Position numbers and translations under genes: made by a program
Part shown: in pieces, positions 13,014 to 22,523 of the stretch
Layout: each line of letters begins with the position of its first letter
How positions within the stretch are numbered: position 1 is the first letter of the stretch
Notes under the pieces: model-generated
Seen by the model: only the letters and a program-made list of their open reading frames with translations
Database searches by the model: none
Told to the model about the DNA's origin: nothing
From: Prototheca cutis
Taxonomy: Eukaryota > Chlorophyta > Trebouxiophyceae > Chlorellales > Chlorellaceae
Direction: 5' to 3'
Length of the DNA: 34,355 bases
Assembly: GCA_002897115.2 (NCBI GenBank)
Contig: BCIH01000001.1
Location: forward strand, 2,431,497-2,465,851

Positions 13014-15758
13014 ACGGTACTTCGCGCCGGCCACCAGCGATCCCATGTCCAGCGCAATCAGCTTCACATCCTGTGCCAGTGTGGGTGGGTGGGAGGTGTG
13101 GGTGAGTTGCGGCTTGCTGGGATTGTCTGCACATTCCATTCGTTCTGGGCAGAGCAGCTAGTGTGCTTGCTCACAGATCCCCCCCCCCCCCCCCCCCAAA
13201 AAAAAAAAAAAAAAAAAAAGAATAACCACCACCACACGCAGCCAAAACCAACCTTGAGGCTGTCTGGGATGTCGCCACGAACGATGCGCTGGGCCAGGCC
13301 TTCAATGATGGCAGTCTTGCCGACACCAGGCTCCCCAATCAGCACGGGGTTGTTCTTGGTGCGGCGGCAGAGGACTCGGATGACGCGACGAATTTCCTCG
13401 TCGCGGCCAATCACGGGGTCAAGCTCTGCTGCCCGCGCCGTTAGGTCAACACCGTACTTTGCTAGAGCATCAAATTGTGTGTCGCCTGAAGCAGAGTCCA
13501 CAGTGTGCCCGCCCCGGACCTCGCCCAGCGCCGCCTGGACTTGAGCCCGCTGCACGCCGGCCTCCTCCAGCGCTGCATGCACCACCTTGTCGTTCATCAG
13601 GGCTTCGAACAGCACGTCAATGCCTGCGGTGTGACAAATGGTTTGGGGGAGTCGTTTCAGTTATATCCTTGTGGGATGCTTGATATGGCCTTACTCTTTT
13701 GAGCACTCCCACCCACCCAGCCGCCCACACACCCACCCCCAAAGCACAGAGATCCATGGCACGACCAAACATCACCTAAGAAACTGTCGCCCTTGGATTT
13801 TTGCAGCTTTGTGGCAGCCTGGAAGACCTTTTTGAGCTCGGAGCTGATGTAGACCTCGTCGGGCTGTGGGCTGACGGCGGGCTGCTTGGACTGGGCCTTT
13901 TTCAAGGTGCGCAGGGCAGCCAGCACGGCACCCTCGCCCCCGGCCTTGGAAACGGCCTGAGCAGCCAGACCCTCTCCGTCCTCCAACATGACGATGGTCA
14001 GGTGCACGGGGTGGATCTGCTGGTTGGAAAACTCCATGGCCAGGTCGCGGGCGGCGTTCACCATCTCCGCGACCTTGGTCGTGATCTTGTTGGGATCCAT
14101 TGTGTGACAATGGCCTCTCAACCCAAGAGTGTTCTCGCGAAAATCGCAGAGTAAAGTTCTCTCATGAATTGTCTGAATGGCTTGCAGTGCTCGAGCACGG
14201 CCATTTTTACTGCCGGAGGCCCTGCTACGTGCACGCAGCTTACCGGAACTTTCGTGATGAGTCCCGAACCTCCCAACGTCATCCGCCGGTCACGTGCGTT
14301 CGACCGGCGGGAACCAGCTCAGCATCTGGACCCTCCCAGATGGTTCTTGGACTCGGGCTCCGGTCACTGTGCATTGTGGTCAGAGCATGCCTTTCAAAGA
14401 CAACGCGTCCTTCCCAGCTCCTGAACCCTTTTCTGCAGGAGGTGCGGCGACGCCAGCAAGCAACCTGGTTGTATCGCTCGCCAGGTGGCATGGCCCCCCC
14501 CCCGGGACATCACATCATTCCCGTGGCAGCTATAGCGCACCACCAATCTAGCGACGACTGCACGGTACAGGCTTGTCACAACCAGATTGCAGCAATGACA
14601 TTGCTACCCCTGTGCTCCGCCGCAAGCCCCCCTCGCGGAAGGCATCAGCCAGCAGCCAGCCAGCAGTCAGAGCAGCACAGCGCGCGCCCCACCGCCACCC
14701 CCGGAAACGATGGTTTCCAAACCTCGATGTGCCACGCTGCATTCATCGTCTTGCCAAGTACAGCAACGCAACCCACCCTCCTTGTGCGTCATGCAGTTGG
14801 AGGCGGTAGTTCGCTGTGTGCGACGTGTGGTGACCGGAGACCCCACTGCCCGGGTGCTGGTATTTTCCACCTGGAACGACGTACTGCTGCTGCTGAGCCA
14901 TGCTTTCCAGCTCAACGGCATTGCCTTCCTGAAACCGCCGCCCGGCCGGGGACTGGGTCCTGCACTGGCGGCTTTCCAGCGGCCCGGTGACGGCTACGAC
15001 GGCCCCCGTGTGCTGCTGCTGGCTGTGGGGCACGCAGGCAACGGCCTCAACCTCACCACCGCACAGCACATTGTCCTGGTGGAGCCGCTCAACTCCCCGG
15101 GCCTTGAGGCCCAGGCGCTGGGCAGGGTGGACAGGGTCGGCCAGACCCGGGACACCCACGTCCACAGGTATGCGGAGTTTTCTCTGTGGATTTGTTGCAG
15201 AGTGGTGTGGAGTTGCTGCGTCCTAGTGCTGCAAGACAACATGGAGTTGTCCTTGACGAGGATACGATGATGTGCATGCGTGCGCAAACAGCACCTGTCC
15301 GGCTGTGACCCCGGCGCTCCCGGGCGCTTGCCCCAAAACCCTAGACAGGCCGACGAATCAACCCCTCTCATCCGCACCCGCCTCGACGGCGCTGGTACAG
15401 GTTTGTGATCATGGGCACCGTGGAGCACAACCTGCACCGATTAAACGAGGCGCGAGCTCTGAACAGCCGGGCGCAGGTCACAGCACTGTCCAAGCACCTC
15501 TTGCTAAGGTTCGGGGCCATTGGTTGGTTGGTCCAAGGCAAGAGGGCTGCTGGATTCCAATCACCCTCACACGTGTCTGCCCCTGGTGGATCCCTTACCC
15601 CATGGAATCCTCTGCAAGCACCAACCATCATCATCCCAAATTCAAACCCCCTCCCCTCCACCCAAAATTGCCATCACCACAGTCAAGTGGTGGAGTTGCT
15701 GGAGACACCCAGCAGGCCACAGGCAGTGGCGCTGGACCCCCCCTCTCCCCGACGGTAG
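4540..15758 (+). CDS. SHPRH: SHPRH-type SNF2 helicase and RING E3 ubiquitin ligase, seven exons
   Basis: Nuclear SNF2 ATPase with PHD and RING fingers. In animals and yeast (Rad5/SHPRH group) such proteins polyubiquitylate PCNA in damage tolerance. Exons: 4540-4929, 5066-5860 (start could be 5081), 6003-6255, 6465-10048, 14797-15167, 15401-15508 and 15683-15758, total 5577 nt or 1858 residues, in phase throughout. Domains in order: Walker A GLGKT at about residue 405; a PHD finger ([17 protein letters not shown], about 440-490) split by intron 3; a Walker B variant LDEAQ near 651, as usual in SHPRH; a TPR-like helical stretch near 8090-8330; a four-Cys cluster (CGLC..CRHC) near 8890; C3HC4 RING CPIC..CGHRLC..CPTC, about 1597-1645; and the helicase C lobe ending [16 protein letters not shown]. 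The SHPRH signature GSYGTK (ends 10048) is completed by LEAVVR (from 14797), so intron 4 is 4748 nt and contains the HSP101 gene on the other strand. No linker-histone domain was seen. The start at 4540 has a good context but is the least certain point. Confidence 0.88.
6760..6905 (+). repeat. Gly/Arg-rich and poly-Gln insert in SHPRH ATPase domain
   Basis: Within exon 4, between the early ATPase motifs and LDEAQ, the protein has a Gly/Arg/Asp-rich run followed by six consecutive Gln from CAG/CAA codons (about 6879-6897). This looks like a disordered loop inserted in the N lobe and is a likely site of length variation. Confidence 0.7.
11061..14100 (-). CDS. HSP101: HSP101 / ClpB disaggregase, cytosolic type, three exons
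   Basis: A hexameric AAA+ chaperone that threads aggregated proteins through its pore with HSP70 help and is needed for heat tolerance. Exons on minus: 14100-13776, 13623-13253 and 13070-11061, total 2706 nt or 901 residues, close to the usual 911. The N domain begins [15 protein letters not shown] with no leader, and the acidic end ([11 protein letters not shown]) resembles cytosolic plant HSP101 rather than the plastid or mitochondrial forms. Walker A motifs are GEPGVGKT (about 205) and GPTGVGKT (about 601). Walker B motifs are ILFVDELH and [11 protein letters not shown]. The arginine-rich coiled-coil M domain lies between the two AAA modules, and [25 protein letters not shown] is intact. 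Introns of 152 and 182 nt close in phase; the second holds a 41-nt poly-C/poly-A tract. The whole gene lies antisense inside an SHPRH intron, with about 0.7 kb of upstream sequence. Confidence 0.95.
13179..13219. repeat. C19-A22 homopolymer junction in HSP101 intron 2
   Basis: Nineteen C followed directly by twenty-two A on plus, so in the direction of the HSP101 transcript it reads T22 then G19, starting about 33 nt after the donor at 13252. Exact run lengths in such tracts are prone to sequencing error. Confidence 0.9.
14246..14258 (-). promoter_or_regulatory. possible heat shock element upstream of HSP101
   Basis: On plus the bases read GAA-CT-TTC-GT-GAT. In the gene's direction this is ATC-nn-GAA-nn-TTC, that is, three alternating HSF units with one mismatch in the outer unit. 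It lies about 146-158 nt before the HSP101 start codon, a usual place for such elements. Partial TTC/GAA units also occur at 14129-14175. A chance match is possible. Confidence 0.35.
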
Positions 15759-16337
15759 CCTCCTTGACCTGACACAGACTTGAGGCACACGTTGCATCAC
15801 GCAGTTACCATATGCACAGACACCGCAGGGAACGACTAACGAAAGCTGTGATATGTTTATGGGTCGGCAAGGTTTGGGCACCCGAAGCCTTGGCGGCCGG
15901 GATTTCAGCGGGGTGGACACACAAAACCAATGCGTGATCCGAAGGGAAAAAGGGCGCTGGACTGGCGCACACAGTGAGCGGCAGTGCACACACGGGCTAG
16001 CATGGTGCCGTCCCCGCACAAAAAATTTACTTGGCACGATTCATAGACGAGGTTGTAGTGGAAGCCAGGCTGGAATGCAGCGCACGTGCCCTGATGCCCG
16101 CATCGCCCGGGGCCTGGCGAGTCGCGGCTGGCGGTGATCACCACTCTATCAGACTGAAAAGCCCCAGGATACTCACAGCTAGCTATTGCCACTGATCCGG
16201 ATCACCACGCCGTCGCCGCTGCCGGGGCCCAACAATGACCAGCAGTGTCAGGTGCACTGCCCTTTGCCAGATGCCCATGCAAAAGAGGGTTCCACGGCCC
16301 GCCGCGTGCCACCAGAAGTGCTACGGCCCTGTGTGCA
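15759..16337. other. convergent intergenic region between SHPRH and Mei2-like genes
   Basis: The 3' flanks of two genes pointing toward each other. I see no gene, no clear TGTAA poly(A) signal on either strand and no repeat of note. Confidence 0.4.
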
Positions 16338-16881
16338 TTAATTCTCGGTAGGAAAACTTTCGGGCTCCCCCGCTCGGTCGCCCTCCGTGTGGAACAGGAC
16401 GGGCTGGCAGCGCTTGTCCTCGTGCAGCAGGCTCGAGTTTTGAAAGTGTTGCACAAGCGCCGCCTTGCCCTGTTGAAATGGATACGAAGGAGGGATTGCA
16501 TGAGTGAGAGAGAGAACTGCATTTTTTGGGACATCAGTCGCATGCATGATAACAACAAAGTCCCACCATCAACGGAGGACCCTACACGCATCCCCCCCCC
16601 ATACACACCACCACCACCACCACACCCACCCACACTGCTCAGAACAAAGAATTATATGTACCCTACCTGGATGCGACCGTAGTTGATGCAGCAGATCTTT
16701 TCAGAGTTGAATTTGGGCCATCGCTTGCCGTGAAACTCCTCCCACAAGCGCGGAATGGACTGCAGCGAGATCATGTTGATGAACGCGTAGCCTACATTGC
16801 ACTTGTTCTTGAAGTCGATGGGCAGGTAGAAGAAATCGTACTCGCCCCGAAACTTTTCCTCAATCAACTGCGGGTTTTTTT

Positions 16882-16968
<87 letters not shown>

Positions 16969-19749
16969 GATTTGGGGCTCACCGAGTCAATGGTGATGGT
17001 GCATGACAGGCTGAGCACAGCAACAATCGGCAGACAAAACGCAAAAGAATCAAATCCCAAGGAAAAGCCTCACCGAGAGGAGCATCTTTTGGGTGTACTT
17101 GTTTGGAATGTTGCGGATCATGAGTGTGGTGCGGCGATCTTCACCCAACCGTGCCCGGTCGGGGTCAAGGGCGTAGAGCCGCTCCTGCTGGCTGCGCCGC
17201 TCAGCTTCGGCCGAGGGGTCCAGCGGCCTGCGGGCCAGGCGGCCGCCCAGCGCGGCCTCGGAGCGAGATCGCGTGACCGCACGCGCCCCGCTGTGGTGCT
17301 GAGCATGACCATGGTGCCCTGGGCCACCGGAACCCCCGCGGCCTGACTGCATGTACACCACTTGGTGTTGCTGCGACGACGGACGGCTGGACCCTGCAGA
17401 CGTCCCAAGACCACCCTGCTGCTGGTTGCCGCCGGGGAGGGCACCACCCACGACGCCGCCCAGGCCCATGGCTGCCGGGGACAAACCCGCTGCGGCCAGT
17501 GCATCCGCGAGGGCTCCGCCGGGGGCTCCTCCTGTACCCGTGCCCAGGGCGCCCTGCCCCAGCAGCGCCTGCTGTAGGACCTGCATGGCAGCGCCCGAAG
17601 CCAGCGCGGCCTGCTGCGCCGCCTGGAGCAGCTGCGCCTGCTGCACAATCTGCGCCTGCTGCGCCACCAGCGCCGCGCTCAAGTCATTCGCAGCCGGCTC
17701 GCCCCAGCGCGCCGCGGAGGCAGCGGCGCTGGCATCCACGCCTGCCGCTGGGCCCCACAGCGAGCCTGTGCTAGCCGAAGGCCGCAGCGTCCCACCCCCC
17801 GTCCCCAGCAGCGGAGCGCCCGTCCCCGCACCACCACCTCGCGCCGCGGCAGTGAGTCCCGCCGTGTTGGCATAGCCCAGCAGATCGGGTTTGGCAAGGG
17901 ACGCCAGCGACGGCGCGGACGGCACAGAAGGCAGGCCCAGGAAGCCGCCGGGAAGTGGCGCCGGCAGACCAGCCAATGACCCCTCAAACGTGGAAGCCGA
18001 GGCTGCTCCTGCGCTGCCGAATGCCAAGTCGTTGGCACCTGTAGGACCCCGCGGAGCGCCATTTGCGCCCGGGCCGGCACCGGGACCGCCCGCTCCAGCG
18101 CCGATGCCCTGGAGTTCGGCGGCCAGCGCTTCAAAGTCCAGACCATTGGTCCCCAGGGCCGCAAGGTTGGCGTTACTGCCGCCACCCTGCGACAGCACAG
18201 GCTGTGCTGGCGCCGGAGGCTGCGCCGCAGTTCCCGCAGGCATGCCCAGACCCAGATCGCCCAGCGACCTCAGCAGACCGAGGTCGGCCACAGTGCTGCC
18301 GCCAAAAGCTGCTGCGCCCACTGCTGCCTGCTGCTGTTGCTGCTGCGACGTGCCGGCCAGCAGAGCATCTAGCAGGGGCTCTGAGGCTGAGAAGGGCAGG
18401 TTCCCAAACCCGCCAGCACCCTGGCCACTGCCCTCGGCACCTGCAGACGCAAGCAACGCGGCCGAGGACCCGAAAACGCTCGAAGGCAGGCGAGCCGGTG
18501 GGGCGCCACGTGGCGGCGACCCGCCCCTTGTGCCCACGCCCAACACGGCCGCGATCTGGTCCTCCACACTCTGATGCATTGCAGATGAACCAGGCGTAGG
18601 CACGGGCATCGCGTGGTGGTGGTGCGGCCCCAGCGGCGGCCGGCCCAGGCCTGGCGCCGGGGCGGACGCGTGCACCGAGCCGTCCAGGCTCTTGGAGGAC
18701 GACGATGCCATGGACGACGGCCGCGCCGAGGACAGCTGTCCCAGCAGTACCCCCGAGGCCAGCGCGCCGCTCGACCCGGCCGACGGCAATGGTACCGGCT
18801 CTGTTGGGGCTGCGGGTGGGGCAGTGCCAGAGGCAGCACCTGTCGCCCCGGCACCCACATCAGGCTTCCAGACGGCGAGCCAGTGGCCATGCTTGGCAGG
18901 CACACCGGCAAGAGCGGCGGTCGCGGCACGAGCGTCGTAAAAGTCCACGCGCATCACGCCGCCCGGCGCCGCATCGGGAGAGATGCCCACGACGTCGCCG
19001 TAGGCCCCCAGGGCCGCGGCAGCACGTGCGGCGTCGAGGGGCCACGCATCATCGGCCGGGGCGGCCAGCACCGCGGCGGCACGCAGCGCGGCGGGCTCCG
19101 CAGCCGCCAGCTCCGCCGGCGATGGCCGCTGCACGCGCAGGGCGCAGCCAGGGCAGAGCTCGGCACCGTCCAGCATGTGCTCTGCCAACACGGCTGCCCG
19201 CGAGTCGAAGAACGACAGCAGCACGCGGCCGCCGGCTCGATCCAGCAACGCCAGCGAGGCCACCTCGCCGTACACCTCTGCTGCGCTTCGCAGAGCGTCA
19301 CGGGGCAGGGGAAGGCCCTCGTCGCTCGTCAGTACCAGTGATCGGGGCCCGGCCTCCGCGCCTGCCAGCCCGAGAGCCGGTGCGGCAGTGCCGTCGTTGT
19401 CGACCACGGTAGGAACATTCACATCACCAGCCCCCGTAGTCATAGGCTCTGTCGTGCCGCTGGACACCGCTGCAGCAGCACTTAAGTCGGCCCAGCTGGT
19501 GCGCACGGGGGGGAGGTTGGGGCGGGGGAGCGCCTCTGGTGCGCCCACGGGAGCGGCGGGGAAGCCCTCCTCCATGATGCTGTGCAGGTTGTTCCTGCTG
19601 CCGGACAGCTCCAGCTGGGAAAAGGAGCCGTACAGACTGTTCATAGACGTGTCGGCGCCATGGGAAGGCTTATCCAGGATTGCCACTGGCGAGGGCGTCG
19701 AGTGGGAGCTCCCGGGAGGCCTCGCGCCTCTGTCAGGTTCCTGATCCAT
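16338..19749 (-). CDS. Mei2-like RNA-binding protein, three coding exons
   Basis: Mei2-like proteins bind RNA through a distinctive C-terminal RRM and control meiosis or development in fission yeast and plants. Coding exons on minus: 19749-17074, 16867-16667 and 16469-16338, total 3009 nt or 1002 residues. The C-terminal RRM is unmistakable: TTLMIRNIPNKYTQKMLLS, then LIEEKFRGEYDFFYLPIDF, NKCNVGYAFINM, KFNSEKICCINYGRIQ, and GKAALVQHFQNSSLLHEDKRCQPVLFHTEG. Both introns fall inside this domain. Two weaker RRM-like units are at about residues 134-210 and 215-293. Between them and the C-terminal RRM lies a long low-complexity stretch rich in A, G, Q, L and P. The start was set at MDQEPD; an in-frame ATG 12 codons upstream (MCSSTRGSVA) is an alternative. 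A leader intron probably precedes it. Target RNAs cannot be inferred. Confidence 0.9.
16592..16634. repeat. C9 run and CCA/CAC microsatellite in Mei2-like intron 2
   Basis: Nine C, then ATACACA and repeated CCA triplets and CACCC units. In the transcript direction it is a GGT/GTG- and G-rich segment in the donor half of the intron 16470-16666. Confidence 0.75.
16875..16966. repeat. T17-G75 homopolymer tract in Mei2-like intron 1
   Basis: Seventeen T followed by seventy-five positions that are all G except a single T at 16924. In the transcript direction it is a C run then an A run, ending only a few bases before the CAG acceptor at 16868-16870. It fills nearly half of the 206-nt intron (16868-17073). 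Length is probably approximate. Confidence 0.9.
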
Positions 19750-19789
19750 GGCGACAGAGCCACGGGTGGACGAGCACATGCGCGACGGC

Positions 19790-19970
19790 CTGAAAAACCA
19801 TGGTGTAATTGGGGTGCGCATGGATGAACTCGGGGACTCCACGCGGTGACAGCAACCGGGGGTGGCGCATGGCCAACGCCTGCAGTCCGACTGGCCCGGT
19901 CCAGTACACACCCAGGCGCTCCAGTCCCCCCTCCGCAAACCATCTGCCCACACGCATGCGCCAATCTTAC
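19790..19970 (-). other. probable 5'-leader intron of the Mei2-like gene
   Basis: In the gene's direction a strong donor (ACAG|GTAAGA) starts the interval at 19970, and a pyrimidine-rich acceptor (GGTTTTTCAG) ends it at 19790, 41 nt before the start codon. The 181-nt length is typical of introns here. The sequence 5' of the donor has in-frame stops, so that exon would be untranslated. Confidence 0.5.
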
Positions 19971-20395
19971 CTGTACTATGCTACAGGACGACGGCGGTGA
20001 CGCGACCAACCACGACTGACGAGCCCCGGCCTGCAAGGTCACTCACGTCGAATGTGGAGGCAAGGTAAATGCCGGTCGGTGCACAGCGAGCTGCTGCGGT
20101 CAGATTGATGATGACCGTTTCACGTTTAGCAGCCTGTGCCCTCTTCAATACTCGCACAAAATTACAACTGTGATCGTGCCGGTGATGGTAACTGAGGTAC
20201 ATCTGGCTTCTGCGTGTGTCCCCAGCCCAGAGGCAAGGGGGTGCTCGCCGCTCCTCTCGTCATCCTCGATCCCCTTTTTGGCCGCCAGGCCCTAGACGCA
20301 GGACCCAAGCTGCACCGACATCCCGGAACATCAATGCATCACCTCGCGGCTTCGCGGGCACCTTCCGCCATTTATACCATGTAGTTTAATGGTTC
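19971..20395. other. divergent intergenic region between Mei2-like and F-box genes
   Basis: Head-to-head arrangement, so both promoters should sit here. I find no defensible TATA box or binding site. A second donor-like GTGAGT occurs on minus near 20047 but has no convincing partner. Confidence 0.4.
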
Positions 20396-21975
20396 ATGTC
20401 GGGAGCGGGAGAGCCGGCTGATCCCTGGGGAGGTCCTGAGCCGACGACCTCCTGTGATCTGGAACATGATCTCCTCCTGGAGCTTGAGCAGGGTGGCAAC
20501 CCGGCCCTCGGCTCAGAGGCGGACTTTCCAGGCGCGCAGCGCGATGGATGCCGTCATGATGACGTCAAGGTACATGGTGTAGCGCTCTGGGCCTGTGTCG
20601 TCGCTCCGCCAGCGCTGGGCGGCCGTATTTGTCACGGTCGGGGCGGATTGTTGGGAGCGCGCGCATGCCGCACAAGCCAAGTCGGTTGTTTCCTGGGTTC
20701 TGCTGAACGACACTCTGTCACCGTACATGCCACTGCACCGTAGTGAGCGTTATGAACTGTTCAATAATTGCTGTATTTTTGGCCAAGAGACAATCTTTTG
20801 TGTAGCTTGGATGTGTGGTCCAACCGCCCGTCGTCCTCACAGGGTGCCAACCTTTGCGACTCGCAGGATGCCACAGATGGTGACAGCAAGGAGGAGCCGC
20901 CCTTGAAACGCCGGCGGCAGGCGGCCGACCCTACCACCAGCGCCCCTCGTCCGACGCTGCTCAGCCTCCCAGACCCGCTGCTTTTGCGGGTTCTGGCATG
21001 TCTGTCGGCGGAAGACTTGCTGGAGGTGGCGCAGGGCTGCCAGCGTCTGGCGCACCTGGCGTCGGATAATGGCCTCTGGCGTCGCCACTTCCTGCACCGC
21101 TGGGCTGACCGCGACGATGATGGCGGCCCCGAACATACCTGCCCCGGCTGGAAGGTCTGCATTGGTTGGAGGCATTGCTCGTGTGTGCGTGCGTGTGTGT
21201 GTGTGGGGGGGGGGGGGGGGGGGTATTGGATGACTGCATGTTGGATAGTGACCAATCAGCACTGGTGGATGTGCAATGCCGCTGGTCAGGGTCGAGCCGG
21301 TGCCTGGGTGCCAGGCATGGTGTTGATGTCAGCTCCCCCTCTTTAAATCGTACACAGAGCTTGTACCTTGCCGCGGACGGCGCCGGGGTCGCGGCGACGA
21401 CGGGCCCCGAGGCTGGCACGCCGTTGGGGACTCTGTACTCCCACATGGCTCGTGCCCGGCGCAGCGAGGTTGTCCCACTTTCTTTTGCCGAGCGCGATGG
21501 CGCATTTGGTGGGGGGAAGGCGCCGACGGCTTCAGCGCGCCGACGCTCGGCCGCGGCACGTGTGGCAGCTTTCCTGGCGGCCCGCGGGCTCCCTGCCGGC
21601 CGTGCCGCCACAGCGCAGGGACCTGGCGCCGGGGACGAGACCCCGGCCTGCCCCCTGCCGACGGGCTGCGACTTTCAGTCCCTGGGCCAAGGCGCATGGT
21701 GTTGCGCGCGGTGCGGCGCGGCGCACATCTGTGACGGTGCGTGTGGCCTGGCGACAGCCGCTGGCGCCGGGGAGCTCCCCGTCTGCCCCATCTCGGGCCG
21801 ATGCCTGGACGGCATGGTCACGGCACCGACCGGGGACGAAGGCGAGCTCGGCCCCGCACAGGACGACTGGGACGCGGAGGAGGGCATGGGAGGAAGGCTG
21901 GGCCGTGCCTTCTTTGCGGGATACAATGCCAACGACCCCCAGGAGTTTATGCACCGCTTTGGCGTCCAGCTCTGA
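20396..21975 (+). CDS. SKIP31: F-box protein, SKIP31-like, three exons
   Basis: F-box proteins dock substrates onto SCF ubiquitin ligases through SKP1. Proposed exons: 20396-20569, 20843-21154 and 21358-21975, total 1104 nt or 367 residues, in phase. Exon 2 has a nuclear-localisation-like KRRR and the F-box, LLSLPDPLLLRVLACLSAED then LLEVAQGC..DNGLWRRHF. Exon 3 has a Cys/His cluster, GAWCCARCGAAHICDGAC followed by CPISGRCLDG, and near the end a GYNANDPQEF motif. As I remember it, this order (acidic N-terminus, KRRR, F-box, Cys/His cluster, GYN tail) is that of the plant SKIP31 family. Exons 2 and 3 are well supported: donor AAG|GTCTGC at 21155 and acceptor ACACAG|AGC ending 21357. Exon 1 is less certain. 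It rests on a donor AAG|GTACAT in phase and an acidic start (DLEHDLLLELE); the exon 2 acceptor could also be 24 nt later, at 20867. Confidence 0.75.
21181..21223. repeat. (GT)n followed by G19 in F-box gene intron 2
   Basis: A GT/GC dinucleotide run passes directly into nineteen G, about 50 nt after the donor at 21155, in the direction of transcription. Confidence 0.85.
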
Positions 21976-22523
21976 CAGGTGGCGGGTTGGCTGGCCTGGG
22001 ACATTGTTTGCTGGGCACCAGCACTCTGCAGGGCCACAAAAGAAGACTCACGAGTGCTGGCCTCAGCCCCTCGTTCCGCTGGCTTGGGGCTGTGTACACT
22101 GAAGTTGACGACTACTTTACTCAATTTCTTTTCTAGCGCATTTTCTTTCCCCCGCGAACAATCATCTTCCCTTGGACGGGGTTATTGACACCCGATTTGC
22201 TGTGTTGTTGCGTGCTTGCACACATGACAGGTGCATTGTGATTTCATGGGTTTGGGGCTGGGCTGGCCTCCGCACTGCGGCAGGGCAGGCCCTTGGCGGC
22301 ACCGGCATCCAAGCACGGAATACTTGTGGAAAAAGCCCGGGCCTTTGCGGAGCTTGTTTGGCCAGTGATTGAGTGAGGGCTAGTGCTGGGAAGTGCACTC
22401 TGAGAAATGGGTCATGTGGAAGGACTACTGACTGAAGGACTCTGACAGTAAAGCTGTGAGGGCGTTCAGACATACAAGGAGACAGCCTGTCGCATGGGGG
22501 TCTCCTGCTACTTCCGGGGCGGA
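21976..22523. other. convergent intergenic region between F-box and MATE genes
   Basis: 3' flanks of two convergent genes. No gene, repeat or clear poly(A) signal was recognised. Confidence 0.4.

Larger units (their letters stand above)
10049..14796 (+). other. giant SHPRH intron hosting the antisense HSP101 gene
   Basis: The donor AAG|GTGAGC is at 10049 and the acceptor ATGCAG|TTG ends at 14796, behind a pyrimidine-rich stretch; both sides are phase 0. The joined protein reads [17 protein letters not shown], a block that is contiguous in SHPRH proteins, so no coding exon is missing. At 4748 nt it is about twenty times the length of the other introns here (100-297 nt). It holds the 3' flank (10049-11060), body and upstream region (14101-14796) of the HSP101 gene. 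Apart from that gene I recognise nothing coding in it. Confidence 0.88.

Noticed and set aside
13179..13219. poly-C/poly-A tract as the tail of a retroelement
   Set aside because: It lies wholly inside a short intron with no reverse transcriptase remnant or target-site duplication, and the same pattern recurs in other introns.
11568..13544. 658-codon plus-strand open frame
   Set aside because: It is the antisense shadow of HSP101 exons, runs through the poly-C/poly-A tract and shows no domain. HSP101 on minus is unmistakable.
20047..20202. extra minus-strand coding exon ending at a GTGAGT near 20047
   Set aside because: The open frame has no family match and no acceptor that would join it in phase to the Mei2-like coding exon; the leader-intron model at 19790-19970 is simpler.
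20380..20450. tRNA-like A box (TAGTTTAATGG) near 20385
   Set aside because: No B box (GGTTCRANYCC) at the right distance and no cloverleaf stems.
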